The notes under the pieces are model-generated. The model did not search any database. It saw nothing but the letters and a program-made list of their open reading frames with translations, and was not told where the DNA came from. A program made the translations under genes and the position numbers. A stretch of 64,000 nucleotides of DNA from Photobacterium angustum (lineage in GTDB: Bacteria; Pseudomonadota; Gammaproteobacteria; Enterobacterales; Vibrionaceae). The DNA lies in assembly GCF_002954615.1 (NCBI RefSeq), contig NZ_MSCJ01000001.1:1116001-1180000 (forward strand). The letters run 5' to 3'. Each line of letters opens with the position of its first letter. Position 1 is the first letter of the stretch. Positions 44,353 to 54,881 of this stretch are shown one piece after another.

Positions 44353-44667
44353 ACTGACAAACCTTACATAATTAATATAGTGTTAATTTATTATCATTCA
44401 TCCAAATGGACAGTACTAGAATACCGTGAAATTATAGTTATTTATAGTCATCATATATAACAACAACATCATTCAAAGAGTATAAAGCCAAGGTTATCCG
44501 AATATCATCGATAAACTCATCACTCTGTTGTAATGTAATTTTTGGAACCAAAGTCAAAAATTCGACCGATGTCACTTATCAACTAAATTTCATAATCAAA
44601 TGATAGATATTTGTAGCAATATCTCTATGATATTTTTATTAATGTTAAAAAGATCTAATCTATTATT
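44353..44667. other. Intergenic region upstream of the response regulator
   Basis: AT-rich spacer holding the promoters of the glutaredoxin (minus) and the regulator operon (plus). I see no recognisable box or repeat. Confidence 0.4.
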
Positions 44668-45636
44668 ATGGCTAAAAATATACTAATTTGTGATGATTCA
44701 CCGCTAGTCCATAAATCAATGACGCGTTTATTGAAGGATAGCTATGACATAAATTTATATTATGCTGAAAATGGTAGTGATGGTCTGGATAAAATAGCTA
44801 AAAATAACATTGATGTCGTTTTCTTAGATCTTACTATGCCTATTATGGACGGTTTTGAAGTATTAAAACGGCTTCCTACTCTCGCCTATAAGCCTACAAT
44901 CGTTATTATTTCTGCAGATGTTCAAAAAGAAGCAGCAAGACGTTGTTTGATGCTTGGTGCTGATTATTTTTTGTCAAAGCCATTTGAAAAGAAAAAGCTC
45001 AAAAAACTGTTATCGGATTTACACATAACGGAGTTAACAAATACAACTGCGAATGAAAGTGTATTATCTGTAGATTATATTGAAGGCTTTAGGGAAATCG
45101 CAAATATCTCACTCGGTCGTGGCGCTGCAATTATTTCAGACCATCTTGGTGAGTTTATTAAAATGCCATTGCCGTATGTCGCAACAATGCAAAGTAGCGA
45201 CCTTGCTATGACAATTGCTGATATTCGTAGTGATCATCAATCAATTGCAATTGCTCAACGGTTTGTTGGTGGTGGTATTCATGGTGAAGCTTTAGTTGAT
45301 TTACGCGGTAAAGATATTCTTTTATTTGGCGAAAAATTGGGTTTTAGTCAAACAAATGAAGATAAAAATGAAGTTGTTATTGATATTAGTAATATCATGG
45401 TTTCTTCTTTTCTCGTTGCGTTATCAGAACAAATAAGTATTCCATTCTCAGTTCGGCAACCAATCATTTTGGAAGAGTATATGAATTTGAGCCATAAAGA
45501 GTACGAAGAGAATGATTTCTTTACAGTGGAATACGTATATAAAGCTGAAACACTGGATCTTGAATGTGAAGTACTATTTATGATGGATAGCCACTCCACT
45601 AAAGTTATTCACCAGATTATGGAAACATTAAATTGA
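44668..45636 (+). CDS. Response regulator with C-terminal CheC-like domain
   Basis: 322 residues. The receiver domain (1-118) has acidic pocket Asp9/Asp10, phospho-acceptor Asp54 (VVFLDLTMP) and Lys104 (FLSKPF). Residues 130-322 look like a CheC/CheX phosphatase (EIANISLGRGAAIISDHLGEF; VVIDISNIMVSSFLVALSEQI). It would thus receive a phosphate and also act on a phosphorylated partner. Its stop overlaps the TTG start of the diguanylate cyclase gene, so it is co-translated with it and probably regulates it. Confidence 0.88.
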   Translation: MAKNILICDDSPLVHKSMTRLLKDSYDINLYYAENGSDGLDKIAKNNIDVVFLDLTMPIMDGFEVLKRLPTLAYKPTIVIISADVQKEAARRCLMLGADYFLSKPFEKKKLKKLLSDLHITELTNTTANESVLSVDYIEGFREIANISLGRGAAIISDHLGEFIKMPLPYVATMQSSDLAMTIADIRSDHQSIAIAQRFVGGGIHGEALVDLRGKDILLFGEKLGFSQTNEDKNEVVIDISNIMVSSFLVALSEQISIPFSVRQPIILEEYMNLSHKEYEENDFFTVEYVYKAETLDLECEVLFMMDSHSTKVIHQIMETLN

Positions 45637-46652
45637 GTGATATTTCATTAGCTGATTTTCATTTAACCATGCAGGTCCTTGATCATTTAGATGCAGGGAT
45701 TGTGATATTGGATAAAGATTATAATGTATATGCATGGAATACATTTATGCAGGCATATAGCGGTATATCAACCGATCAAATAATGGGTAAGCCTTTATTT
45801 GATGTCGTAGCGAATTTACCTGAGAATTGGCTAAAAAATAAGATATCTTCAACATTTAAATTAAGAATGCGATCTTTCTCTGCATGGGAAGATCGGCCTT
45901 GGGTATTTAAGTTTAGTAATTTCAGTCCAATCTCTGGAGGCGCTGATTTCATGTATCAAAACATGACATTAACGCCTTTGAAGTCTTTGACTGGTGAATA
46001 TACTCATATCTGTTTAACGATTACAGATGTAACCGATATAGCAAAAAATAAAAATCACCTAAGGGAGTCAAACGAGCAATTAACGCACCTTAGCATCACA
46101 GATCGATTAACCCAGTTGTATAATCGTGGTCATTGGGAAAATTGTTTAGTTGAAGAGTTTGAACACTATCAGCAAATGCATCAACCTATGACATTAGTTA
46201 TGTTTGATATCGATCATTTTAAAAATGTAAATGATACTTATGGTCATGTTGCTGGTGATGCAGTCATTAAAACGATTGCCCATATTGTACGTAAAGCGAA
46301 ACGCCAAAGCGATATAGCAGGGCGGTATGGGGGAGAAGAGTTTGGTGTGATTCTACCGGGAACAACGGCAGATATGACCAGCTATTTTACGGAAAGGTTA
46401 CGTAAAAAAGTTGAAAAAGCGAATGTTGTTGTTGATGGTAAGACAATTAATGTCACTATAAGTTTAGGTGTGTGCCAACTACACCCAGGTATTACCAACT
46501 ATGAGTCATGGTTAGAACAAACAGATTCTGCTCTGTATGAATCTAAGAATAAAGGGCGAAATCAAACGACAGTAATGCAAGCAGATGGTAAATTTATCTC
46601 TCTAGAGACAAATGTAAAAAATATCAATGAATTCAACAGAAACATTGGTTAA
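45633..46652 (+). CDS. PAS-GGDEF diguanylate cyclase
   Basis: 339 residues: N-terminal PAS domain (LDAGIVILDKDYNVYAWN...), then a GGDEF domain (residues about 165-325) that makes cyclic di-GMP from GTP. The active site reads RYGGEEF, so it should be active, and RQSD five residues before it is the product-inhibition I-site (RxxD). TTG start at 45633, overlapping the previous stop (TTGA). No membrane segment, so cytoplasmic. Confidence 0.92.
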   Translation: MSDISLADFHLTMQVLDHLDAGIVILDKDYNVYAWNTFMQAYSGISTDQIMGKPLFDVVANLPENWLKNKISSTFKLRMRSFSAWEDRPWVFKFSNFSPISGGADFMYQNMTLTPLKSLTGEYTHICLTITDVTDIAKNKNHLRESNEQLTHLSITDRLTQLYNRGHWENCLVEEFEHYQQMHQPMTLVMFDIDHFKNVNDTYGHVAGDAVIKTIAHIVRKAKRQSDIAGRYGGEEFGVILPGTTADMTSYFTERLRKKVEKANVVVDGKTINVTISLGVCQLHPGITNYESWLEQTDSALYESKNKGRNQTTVMQADGKFISLETNVKNINEFNRNIG

Positions 46653-46696
46653 TGGAAAAATAAATAGTACAGTATATTAAATTTTGCTGATTATAT

Positions 46697-47062
46697 ATGG
46701 ATAGTATTGTGGAAAATCTGGTCGTAAATACAGAAGGATATGAAGCTTTAGTTGAATATTTAGCATCAAGCTTAACCTTGTTTGAAGGTTTATCTGTATC
46801 TGTAAATAGCATTACTATAGAAGATGTTGTTACTGATTTGATTGCAACACAATTGATGACAGTATTTTCGCAAAATCCTGATATTGAGCAAGACGTCCGC
46901 TTTCAGTTAATGCAAGAAGCTGATGCAGTTCTTGCTGATCTTAATCAAGTTCTTGAAGGAATTTGGTTATGTGAAGCTTCTGATGTGCAAATTAGTTTTT
47001 TAGAAGACTTTATTAGTTTAGTAAAAAACTTATTCGACTCCGCAATTTCAAAATTGTCTTAA
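46697..47062 (+). CDS. Unassigned small acidic protein
   Basis: 121 residues, very acidic and helical (LVEYLASSLTLFEGLSVSVN; DIEQDVRFQLMQEADAVLADLNQVLEGIW). It lies 44 bp after the diguanylate cyclase and may belong to the same transcript, perhaps as a partner. No ribosome site is clear before the ATG. No family recognised. Confidence 0.6.
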   Translation: MDSIVENLVVNTEGYEALVEYLASSLTLFEGLSVSVNSITIEDVVTDLIATQLMTVFSQNPDIEQDVRFQLMQEADAVLADLNQVLEGIWLCEASDVQISFLEDFISLVKNLFDSAISKLS

Positions 47063-47386
47063 TAAAAATTTTAATGTAATTAATCTTTTTAATAAATGCA
47101 GAAAAGGAATGAGGTATTTAACACCCCATTTTATTTCAACTTTTTTCTGCATTTATTCATATAAATACCTCAAAAAATCCCTATATGGAATGTGAGTTAA
47201 GTATTATTTAATGCATGTTGATTACCCTTATAAATAATAATGTTAATAAAATAAATAATTGAAATATTTCTTTAACAATTAATTATTACCTTAATGCTCT
47301 AAAGAGAGTATTCATAATATTAATAATTGGTAGTTAGCATTTTGCTTATTGCTTTTCTCTCTTAACAATGTTCTGAGGATAGGTTA
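47063..47386. other. AT-rich intergenic region
   Basis: Very AT-rich leader of the chemoreceptor gene. Nothing I can name, apart from its ribosome binding site (gaggat before the ATG at 47387). Confidence 0.4.
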
Positions 47387-49468
47387 ATGAAGCAAGTACA
47401 TCGCGCAAAAAAATTATCTGTTGTTTTAAGGATACAGTTTGTTTTAGCAATACTAGTAACAATCAGTGTTGTGCTTTCTTTTTCGGGTAATAATGGCTTA
47501 AATAACATGACCCGTGAATTTGATGTATTAAGCAACCAAGCGGTTCCTGTATCACTAAAAAATGCCACCATTGTGACAAGTGCATTAGAAGTTGAACAAA
47601 GTTTAAGTGATATGTTGATGAGTGATAATGAACAGTCACTGAATCAAACATTTGCTATTTATAAGAATATGCATAGCCAAGGTGAAGATGCCGGTAAAGA
47701 GTTAGAAGTTTTAGCAACAAATTATAAGATAAACTGGTTAAAACAATATGCAGATAAATACTTGTCTGAAGTTGAATCTATTAATGAGTTAGCATTTGAT
47801 ATTTATTCCATTCAAAAAGAAATTATTTTAAATAAAGAAAAGCTATCAACTGAACGTTCAACGATGAACTATGCGGTTTCATCTGTACGTTCAGAAATGA
47901 GTCGTGTCGGTATAACATTATATTCTGATAACGAGTACGCGATGAGTAATGTCACTAACTTTTTAAATCATGCTGTTGAGTTAAGCGGCAACTTGATGTT
48001 GTTAGTGACAGAGCCTGATGTAGTTAAAGCAAGATTGATAGCAAAAGATCTTAAACGTACGAACTTATCAGGGATGAAATATGCTTGGGGTGAACTGGTA
48101 CGTGAAAATGATGCGATAAATGATTTTTCTAGCCTCACAGTGCCTTTTGAAATGGTAAAAAAGTTGTTTGCCGATCAAGGGTATATTGAACGTTATTTAA
48201 ATGTATTGAAACTCGATGAAGAACAAAGCATTAAATATACCGAAGTTAAACACCAAACAAGTTTGATTATGGATTTGCTCCAAGTGATCACCCAACAATC
48301 ACATGGCTTAATTAAAAATGGTGAAAATGGGTTCACACATGCAAGTAATGATGCACGACAAATGTTCCTAATTTTCAGCATCATTGGTTTAATTATTTCA
48401 GTGTTTGCAGGATCGTGGATAAGCCGCGTCGTCAGAAAGTCTATTGAACATATTAGTGACGTAGTAAATAAAATTAGTGAAGGAAACTTAACAGTTAAAG
48501 CAAATACTAATGCTGCAAGCGAATTTGCTCAGTTAGCAGAAGTGCTCAATGATCTCTGCGATCATGATAGAGAATCACTGCAACAATTAATTACTAACAG
48601 TAATGAGTTAACCAGTGCGGCTGAATTAAGTATGCGTGCTTCCACAACTTCACGTGTTGCGCTACAAAATCAAAGTGAAGAATTGGCTGTTGTAACAACA
48701 TCGATGACACAACTTGAGGGATCTATTCGAGAGATCTCGCAAAGTAGCTCTGAGTCAGAAAAACAAGCGCAAAAAGCTCAACAGTTGGCATTAAATGGTG
48801 TTGGGATCATAGAGTGCAGTACTCAAGGCTTATTAGCGCTAGAAGAGCAATTCGCAATCAATGAAAAGCGAATGCAAGAGTTAGATAACTACGTAAAAGA
48901 AATTACAGAAGTGGTAGAGCTGATTAGTTCTATTGCAAATAACACCAATTTACTGGCTTTAAATGCAGCCATTGAAGCAGCAAGAGCGGGAGAACAAGGC
49001 CGTGGCTTTGCTGTTGTTGCAGATGAAGTTCGTCAATTGGCAAGTGAAACAAATCAACAAACAGAGTCTATTCGCAATACGATAGCATCGCTTCATAAAG
49101 CGGCAGATGACGTCAATGAAGCGATGTTAGTGAGTCGCAAAGAAATGATGTCGTCTATTGAACGTAGCAGTGATGTGCAACAAGCTATCAATTTGATCAA
49201 AAATACCATTTCAGATATCAATCAACAAATGGTGACGATAGCTGTCGCGACACAACAACAAGAACGAGCGTCACAACATGTAGCCCAAAATTTGGAGCAG
49301 GTTGCAAGTCGTGCCCAACAAAATAATCACCAGCTTGATACGCTTGTTGATGAAGCTGAACGTGTCGCTGTCATTGCACAACAACAACAAGGTATGTTGA
49401 GCCGTTATCATTTAGAGGATGAAAATGATCCCGTCTTATCATTCGAAACACCAGTATCGACTAATTAA
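47387..49468 (+). CDS. Methyl-accepting chemotaxis protein
   Basis: 693 residues. One membrane helix near 17-35, a large periplasmic helical sensor domain, a second helix near 325-345 ([21 protein letters not shown]), HAMP, and the cytoplasmic signalling domain with the receptor tip [20 protein letters not shown]. It lacks a C-terminal CheR-docking pentapeptide, ending ...PVSTN. It detects an unknown ligand in the periplasm and signals to CheA/CheW encoded elsewhere. Start has gaggatag upstream. Confidence 0.92.
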   Translation: MKQVHRAKKLSVVLRIQFVLAILVTISVVLSFSGNNGLNNMTREFDVLSNQAVPVSLKNATIVTSALEVEQSLSDMLMSDNEQSLNQTFAIYKNMHSQGEDAGKELEVLATNYKINWLKQYADKYLSEVESINELAFDIYSIQKEIILNKEKLSTERSTMNYAVSSVRSEMSRVGITLYSDNEYAMSNVTNFLNHAVELSGNLMLLVTEPDVVKARLIAKDLKRTNLSGMKYAWGELVRENDAINDFSSLTVPFEMVKKLFADQGYIERYLNVLKLDEEQSIKYTEVKHQTSLIMDLLQVITQQSHGLIKNGENGFTHASNDARQMFLIFSIIGLIISVFAGSWISRVVRKSIEHISDVVNKISEGNLTVKANTNAASEFAQLAEVLNDLCDHDRESLQQLITNSNELTSAAELSMRASTTSRVALQNQSEELAVVTTSMTQLEGSIREISQSSSESEKQAQKAQQLALNGVGIIECSTQGLLALEEQFAINEKRMQELDNYVKEITEVVELISSIANNTNLLALNAAIEAARAGEQGRGFAVVADEVRQLASETNQQTESIRNTIASLHKAADDVNEAMLVSRKEMMSSIERSSDVQQAINLIKNTISDINQQMVTIAVATQQQERASQHVAQNLEQVASRAQQNNHQLDTLVDEAERVAVIAQQQQGMLSRYHLEDENDPVLSFETPVSTN

Positions 49469-49561
49469 TAATCAGAGAAGAACTGGATAGAGTTAATTTT
49501 TGTATGTTGCGCATGGTATTCGGTAGAATGCGGCAGTTCATTTTGTCTCAGGTTATCCTTC

Positions 49562-50287
49562 ATGCGCATACATGCTGTACATACATTATATGACGAACGT
49601 TTAGCGCGTTCGACTCGTCCATTTTTAGCTCGCGGTTGTAAAGTTGAGCGTTGTCGTCAATGTATGCTGCGAACTCATCTCTGTATTTGTGAGTATCGAC
49701 CATTAGCAACATCGAATGCTGCGTTTTTACTCGTAATGTTCGATGACGAGATCTTAAAACCAAGCAATACAGGCCGTTTGATTGCTGATATTTTTGAAGA
49801 TACCTTCGCTTATATTTGGTCTCGTACTGAGCCGAATACAGAGATGTTAGCACTGCTTAATGATCCACAATGGCAACCTTATGTGGTTTTCCCTGCTGAA
49901 TATGCAGAGCCTGAACGTGTTGTCGAAAACGTTGAACTGCCAGACGATAAACGTCCCTTATTTATCATGCTGGATGGTAGTTGGGCTGAAGCAAAAAAAA
50001 TGTTTCGTAAAAGTCCTTACCTAAATAATTTCCCAGTCTTATCGATAAACCCTGATAAACCATCACGTTATAAAATGCGTGAGGCGTCTAAGGATAACCA
50101 ATTAGGTACAGCAGAAGTTGCTGCTAAAATTGTTGATTTATTTGGTGAGCATGAAAATGCTGAAATGTTAGACCTATGGTTTGATGTATTTCGTGAAAAT
50201 TACATCGCAGGTAAAATGAATCGACTATTGCCTGATGACTCTGCCTTAAAAACACTTCAAAGTTTTATGCTTGATTACGGAAATTAA
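49562..50287 (+). CDS. tapT: DTW-domain tRNA aminocarboxypropyltransferase
   Basis: A 241-residue enzyme that adds the aminocarboxypropyl group to a uridine in tRNA (acp3U) from SAM. N-terminal Cys cluster CRQCMLRTHLCIC, PSNTGRL in the SAM-binding part, and the DTW-family motif LDGSWAEAKKM, followed by SRYKMREA. It matches E. coli TapT (YfiP) in length and motif order. Confidence 0.88.
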   Translation: MRIHAVHTLYDERLARSTRPFLARGCKVERCRQCMLRTHLCICEYRPLATSNAAFLLVMFDDEILKPSNTGRLIADIFEDTFAYIWSRTEPNTEMLALLNDPQWQPYVVFPAEYAEPERVVENVELPDDKRPLFIMLDGSWAEAKKMFRKSPYLNNFPVLSINPDKPSRYKMREASKDNQLGTAEVAAKIVDLFGEHENAEMLDLWFDVFRENYIAGKMNRLLPDDSALKTLQSFMLDYGN

Positions 50288-50519
50288 AGACAAACGTTAC
50301 ATTGTCACTTGCTGTTAATGAGAGACGTTGTCATTTAACCAGTGATGATTATGTAATTTAGCTAATTTTTTTCTTTAAACGAGATCTTTACACCTGATCA
50401 TGAGGCTAAATTTGCTATTAGTCACAGATAGAGTGGTGCTTAGTGTGGATAATTTTCAAAGTAGTGAAAGTTTTGTACACTGGTCGGGTGTTGTTGAGCA
50501 TTATTTGTGAGGTTATAGG

Positions 50520-51428
50520 ATGTACTACGGCTTTGATATCGGCGGTACCAAAATTGAATTTGGGGCATTTAATGAAAAGCTTGAGCGTGTAGCAACAGAG
50601 CGTGTGGCAACACCAGGTGATGATTACAATAAGCTAATCGATATAGTTGTTACTTTGGTTCAACAAGCCGATGAAAAATTTAGTTGTGAAGGCTTGGTAG
50701 GCATAGGTATTCCTGGTATTGAAGATGCACGAAATGGCGTTGTATTGACGTCTAATATTCCTGCTGCAAAAGGGCGTACGTTACGTGCAGACTTAGAAGC
50801 GAAACTGGGTCGTAAAGTGGCACTTGATAACGATGCGAATTGTTTTGCATTATCTGAAGCGTGGGATGATGAACATAAAGATTCGCCATCAGTTCTAGGT
50901 TTAATCCTTGGTACTGGCGTTGGCGGCGGTATGGTATTTGATGGCAAGGTGTTTTCTGGCCTAAACCATGTAGGTGGTGAACTAGGCCATGCTCGATTAC
51001 CGTTAGATGCATGGTTGTTTTTAGGTGAAAATGCACCGTTACTGGGTTGTGGATGTGGTCAAAAAGGCTGTATTGATAATTATCTTTCGGGTCGTGGTTT
51101 TGAATTGTTATACCAGCACTATTACGGTGAAAAGTTAAAAGCAATTGAAATTATTGGTCATTATCGTGAAGGTGAAGAAAAAGCAGTTGAGCATGTAGAA
51201 CGTTTCTTAGAGTTGCTTGCTATCTGTTTAGCTAATATCTTTACCGGCTTAGATCCGCACGTTGTGGTACTTGGTGGTGGTTTATCTAATTTTGATGTTA
51301 TTTACGATGAATTACCAAAGCGTTTACCTAAATATTTACTGTCTGTGGCTGTTGCGCCAAAAGTAGTGAAAGCAAAATATGGTGATGCGGGTGGCGTACG
51401 TGGTGCGGCATTCTTAAATATAAAATAA
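50520..51428 (+). CDS. nagK: N-acetylglucosamine kinase (ROK family)
   Basis: A 302-residue ROK sugar kinase that phosphorylates GlcNAc to GlcNAc-6-P in amino-sugar and chitin recycling. The ATP site opens with FDIGGTKIE; the catalytic region is [16 protein letters not shown], and the zinc motif is [16 protein letters not shown]. It is the length expected for NagK. The start has GAGGTTATAGG upstream and the gene is followed by a terminator. Confidence 0.93.
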   Translation: MYYGFDIGGTKIEFGAFNEKLERVATERVATPGDDYNKLIDIVVTLVQQADEKFSCEGLVGIGIPGIEDARNGVVLTSNIPAAKGRTLRADLEAKLGRKVALDNDANCFALSEAWDDEHKDSPSVLGLILGTGVGGGMVFDGKVFSGLNHVGGELGHARLPLDAWLFLGENAPLLGCGCGQKGCIDNYLSGRGFELLYQHYYGEKLKAIEIIGHYREGEEKAVEHVERFLELLAICLANIFTGLDPHVVVLGGGLSNFDVIYDELPKRLPKYLLSVAVAPKVVKAKYGDAGGVRGAAFLNIK

Positions 51429-51446
51429 TATTTTTTAGATTTAATC

Positions 51447-51471
51447 AAAAGGGCTCTTATAGAGCTCTTTT
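51447..51471 (+). terminator. Terminator of nagK
   Basis: 11-bp arms (aaaagggctct, agagctctttt, one G-U pair), short loop, T run. Confidence 0.8.
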
Positions 51472-51559
51472 TTGTTAAACGAGCCTCATAATTTTACCTC
51501 TGTTTAAAATTCTTATTTTTAAATTGCTAGTATGAATATACTTCAATAAGGAAACGAAT

Positions 51560-51890
51560 ATGGACATTGCAGAGCTTGAGCAGGAATTAAAAAAAAAACT
51601 CGCAGCCTTATGAGATAAAATCTTATGGTTTAGACATTAAGTTTGGTTTTCTCTTAGGCAGTTTTTCAGTGTATTACGATAAGAAACGCGACGATTTACG
51701 ATTTGGTTCGCCACTGAGGTGGATATTATATTTAATTTCATTCAGTGCATTAGGCTATCTTATGATGAGCTTCGACTATTCTCCACTACAAGCATCTTTC
51801 CTGTTTATCATTGTGATTATAAATTTTGTTTTTGCCATTATCAGAGAACTGCGAATTTATAGACTAAAAAAACGGCTCTATATCCAATAA
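51560..51890 (+). pseudogene. Small two-helix membrane protein interrupted at a ten-A run
   Basis: The ATG at 51560 has TAAGGA upstream and reads MDIAELEQELKKK, then stops after 17 codons. The same reading continues one frame away as SQPYEIKSYGLDIKFGFLLG and on through two membrane helices (LRWILYLISFSALGYLMM; SFLFIIVIINFVFAII) to 51890. The switch falls in ten consecutive A bases (51589-51598). Nine A would restore a protein of about 109 residues. It could be a sequencing slip, a real mutation, a phase-variable switch or programmed slippage; the sequence alone cannot tell. Confidence 0.7.
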
Positions 51891-52032
51891 CATCCTTTCT
51901 TCAAATGTGCATTGTTGGTGATTTTTATATATTGTTTCAATTGATAAAAGATCGCTTATTTCCTTTTATGGTAGAATCACGGCTCTTACTTGTATCGAAA
52001 GTTATAAGTGTTTTTACTGTTAGGAAATCATT

Positions 52033-53316
52033 ATGTCGTTTCAATCCCTAAACCTTCATCCCAATTTGTTAAAAGCATTGACTGAATTAGGTTATTCAAC
52101 ACCTACAGATGTACAGCAACAAGCAATTCCATTGGCATTGAAAGGTGATGATGTAATGGCAGGTGCACAAACTGGCACAGGTAAAACAGCAGCATTTGCA
52201 CTTCCACTATTACAACGCTTAATGAGTTTACCATCGCAAACTGAGCAGGTATCGACAGCGGTCGAAAATAATCAGAAATCACGTAATAAAATTCGTGCTT
52301 TAATTTTGACTCCAACACGAGAATTAGCTCAACAAGTATTTGATAGTATTACAACGTATGCCAAATATACCGAGTTAAAAGTGGCGGTTGCTTATGGCGG
52401 TACGAGTATGAATGTACAAGTTAAAGCCTTAAATGCAGGCGCTGAAATCTTAGTCGCGACACCTGGACGTTTACTTGATCACGTCTTTAATGGTTCTGTC
52501 TCTCTATCTGAAGTTGAAACGTTTGTATTAGATGAAGCAGATCGTATGTTAGACATGGGGTTCATTGTTGATATTCAACGTATTATGAAGCGAATGCCAG
52601 CTGAGCGTCAGACATTATTTTTCTCTGCGACTTTTTCAAAGCAAGTTAAAAAACTAGCATTTGATATTCTCACCAATCCTAAAATGGTAGAAGTGACGCC
52701 AGCAAATACTGCAGCTGAAACCGTTGAACAAATGGTTTACCCCGTTGATAAACATCGTAAAGCTGAATTACTTGCATATTTAATTGGTTCTCGTAATTGG
52801 CGACAGGTACTGGTTTTCACCAAAACCAAACAGGGCTCTGATCAATTAGCTAAAGATCTAGGCCTTGATGGTATTAAAGCATCATCGATCAATGGTGACA
52901 AAAGCCAAGGTGCCCGCCAACGTGCATTAGATGATTTCAAATCAGGTAAGACTCGCGTACTAGTTGCGACTGATGTTGCAGCAAGAGGCTTGGACATTGA
53001 GCAACTTGAATATGTGGTTAACTTTGATATGCCTTTCAAAGCTGAAGATTATGTTCACCGTATTGGTCGCACAGGTCGAGCAGGGATGACAGGGCATGCG
53101 ATTACTTTGATGAGCCTTGATGAAGAATGGGCATTAAAAGCGATTGAAGATTTATTAGATAGCCGTCTACCACAGCAATGGCTTGAAGGTTATGAGCCTA
53201 ACCCTGCATTAATAGAAACACAATCTGTTCACCGTGGTGCGGCAGCTGAAAAGAGACGAGCAAAATCGAAAAGTAAAATTCACCAGAATAGAGGTAAGCA
53301 TAGAAATCGTCGATAA
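52033..53316 (+). CDS. rhlE: DEAD-box RNA helicase RhlE
   Basis: 427 residues. Motifs in order: Q-motif (GYSTPTDVQQQAIP), I AQTGTGKT, Ia PTRELAQQ, II DEAD (LDEADRMLDMGF), III SAT, and V/VI (ATDVAARGLDI; HRIGRTGRAG). The basic C-terminal tail is rich in Lys/Arg. It unwinds short RNA duplexes in ribosome assembly or RNA decay. RhlE rather than SrmB or DeaD is suggested by the N-terminus MSFQSLNLHPNLLKAL and the length. Confidence 0.92.
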   Translation: MSFQSLNLHPNLLKALTELGYSTPTDVQQQAIPLALKGDDVMAGAQTGTGKTAAFALPLLQRLMSLPSQTEQVSTAVENNQKSRNKIRALILTPTRELAQQVFDSITTYAKYTELKVAVAYGGTSMNVQVKALNAGAEILVATPGRLLDHVFNGSVSLSEVETFVLDEADRMLDMGFIVDIQRIMKRMPAERQTLFFSATFSKQVKKLAFDILTNPKMVEVTPANTAAETVEQMVYPVDKHRKAELLAYLIGSRNWRQVLVFTKTKQGSDQLAKDLGLDGIKASSINGDKSQGARQRALDDFKSGKTRVLVATDVAARGLDIEQLEYVVNFDMPFKAEDYVHRIGRTGRAGMTGHAITLMSLDEEWALKAIEDLLDSRLPQQWLEGYEPNPALIETQSVHRGAAAEKRRAKSKSKIHQNRGKHRNRR

Positions 53317-53502
53317 TATACGGTTAAACGATAATGACAAACTCAAGATAACTTATTGTTTTAGTGGTGTTAATTTTCTTCATTAAAAGTATAATAAGGC
53401 TTGCAGATTGACGATTATCTTATTGTTATTATCGTTGAGCTTTGCTAGTTTTGCTATTAACTTACATGCATATTTTTTGCTTTATTTGTCTTTGAGGTTT
53501 TC

Positions 53503-54819
53503 ATGGCAGGTTTAACAAAACCAGTCCGTTATACTGTATTCTTTCTTGTTATTTTCACCTGTATTGTTTACGTGTGGTTTATGCTTGGCGGTGCAAAGAA
53601 AGAGTACATTGTGACACCTGTAAATAGTACATATCAACTTATTGATGATACAGGGCAGAATGGTGCAACAGAGTCGTCTTTAAAGATAGATAGAAGCGGC
53701 GCATTACTTGAGTGTAATATAGTTAATAAAGCGCAATGGCCTTTTTGTGAAATTGCCATATCACTGACAGATTCAGTTGATAAAGGCATTGATCTTAGTG
53801 ATTATGATAGCGTTGGGATTGATATTGATTATGATAGCCCTTTAGATGGAGAAAGAGTTCGTATTTATTTACGTAATTTTGATCCAGCTTACGCGAAGTT
53901 ATCAGATCCTATTTCTCTAAAGTTTAATGCAATTGAGTATGCCCCTGGAGAGGATAAAGGACTGATCAAATTTCCTCTTCGCTCTTTCCAAGTTTTATCA
54001 TGGTGGATAGCGGATTACGAAGTGCCTGTTGATAAATCCAGTCGACAGTTTGATAACATTTCAATCATTGAAATTGCTACAGGCAGTTATGTAAAAGAAG
54101 CCAATTATTCTATTAAATTAAATAAACTGATTTTTTATGGTGAAAGGATCAATGAACAAACGTTAGTAAAAGTATTGCTATCGCTATGGGTGATAACAGC
54201 AATATTTTTTATTATTATTGATCGTATTTATCTACGAAAACAGATTAAAGAAACGGAAGAACGTACACAGCGGTTACGTGACGCTAACCGTGTTTTATAC
54301 GAGAAAAGCTTAGTGTTTGAAGAGCTGGCATTTACGGATCCATTAACACGTACGCGTAATCGACACGAGATCAATGAATGGTTAGCAGAAGTTACAACAC
54401 ACTCTATTGATAACAAAATTTCTTTCTCAATGATGTTTATCGATATCGACCACTTCAAACAAGTAAATGACAAGTATGGTCACCGGTTGGGTGATGAAGT
54501 GTTAAGACGATTTGCAAGTTTGATCAATAAGCGTGTTCGAAAATCTGATGTCTTTGCACGTTGGGGAGGAGAAGAGTTTGTAATTTTTTGCCCAGCAACA
54601 CCTCTAGGTGCAACCGCTGAACTGGCCGAATCTATACGTGAATGCATTGAGAATGCAGTATGGGATAACGGGATGAAAGTGACTTGTAGCTTAGGTGTCG
54701 CAGAACTTGAAAATGAAGATTATAGCCACTTCATTGAGCGTGCTGATGAAGCATTAATGAAGGCTAAAGAACGTGGAAGAAATCGAGTTGAGATAGCTTG
54801 GAACGAGCGACAATTATAA
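53503..54819 (+). CDS. Membrane-bound GGDEF diguanylate cyclase
   Basis: 438 residues. A membrane helix at about 10-28, a periplasmic beta-rich domain to about 220, a second helix near 225-245 (VLLSLWVITAIFFIIIDRI), a coiled-coil linker, then a GGDEF domain with active motif RWGGEEF and I-site RKSD. The periplasmic domain should sense an external cue. Start has gaggt upstream; terminator follows. Independent of the soluble cyclase at 45633. Confidence 0.92.
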   Translation: MAGLTKPVRYTVFFLVIFTCIVYVWFMLGGAKKEYIVTPVNSTYQLIDDTGQNGATESSLKIDRSGALLECNIVNKAQWPFCEIAISLTDSVDKGIDLSDYDSVGIDIDYDSPLDGERVRIYLRNFDPAYAKLSDPISLKFNAIEYAPGEDKGLIKFPLRSFQVLSWWIADYEVPVDKSSRQFDNISIIEIATGSYVKEANYSIKLNKLIFYGERINEQTLVKVLLSLWVITAIFFIIIDRIYLRKQIKETEERTQRLRDANRVLYEKSLVFEELAFTDPLTRTRNRHEINEWLAEVTTHSIDNKISFSMMFIDIDHFKQVNDKYGHRLGDEVLRRFASLINKRVRKSDVFARWGGEEFVIFCPATPLGATAELAESIRECIENAVWDNGMKVTCSLGVAELENEDYSHFIERADEALMKAKERGRNRVEIAWNERQL

Positions 54820-54840
54820 GTTAATCAGATGATGTAAAAA

Positions 54841-54866
54841 AACCGTGTTGATTTATCAACACGGTT
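54841..54866. terminator. Bidirectional terminator
   Basis: 11-bp arms (aaccgtgttga, tcaacacggtt) with A and T runs on both sides, between converging genes ending at 54819 and 54882. Confidence 0.85.
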
Positions 54867-54881
54867 TTTTGTTATTACAAA

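Noticed and set aside
50752..51144. A 130-codon minus-strand frame inside nagK
   Set aside because: Antisense to a gene with all ROK motifs intact; no ribosome site.
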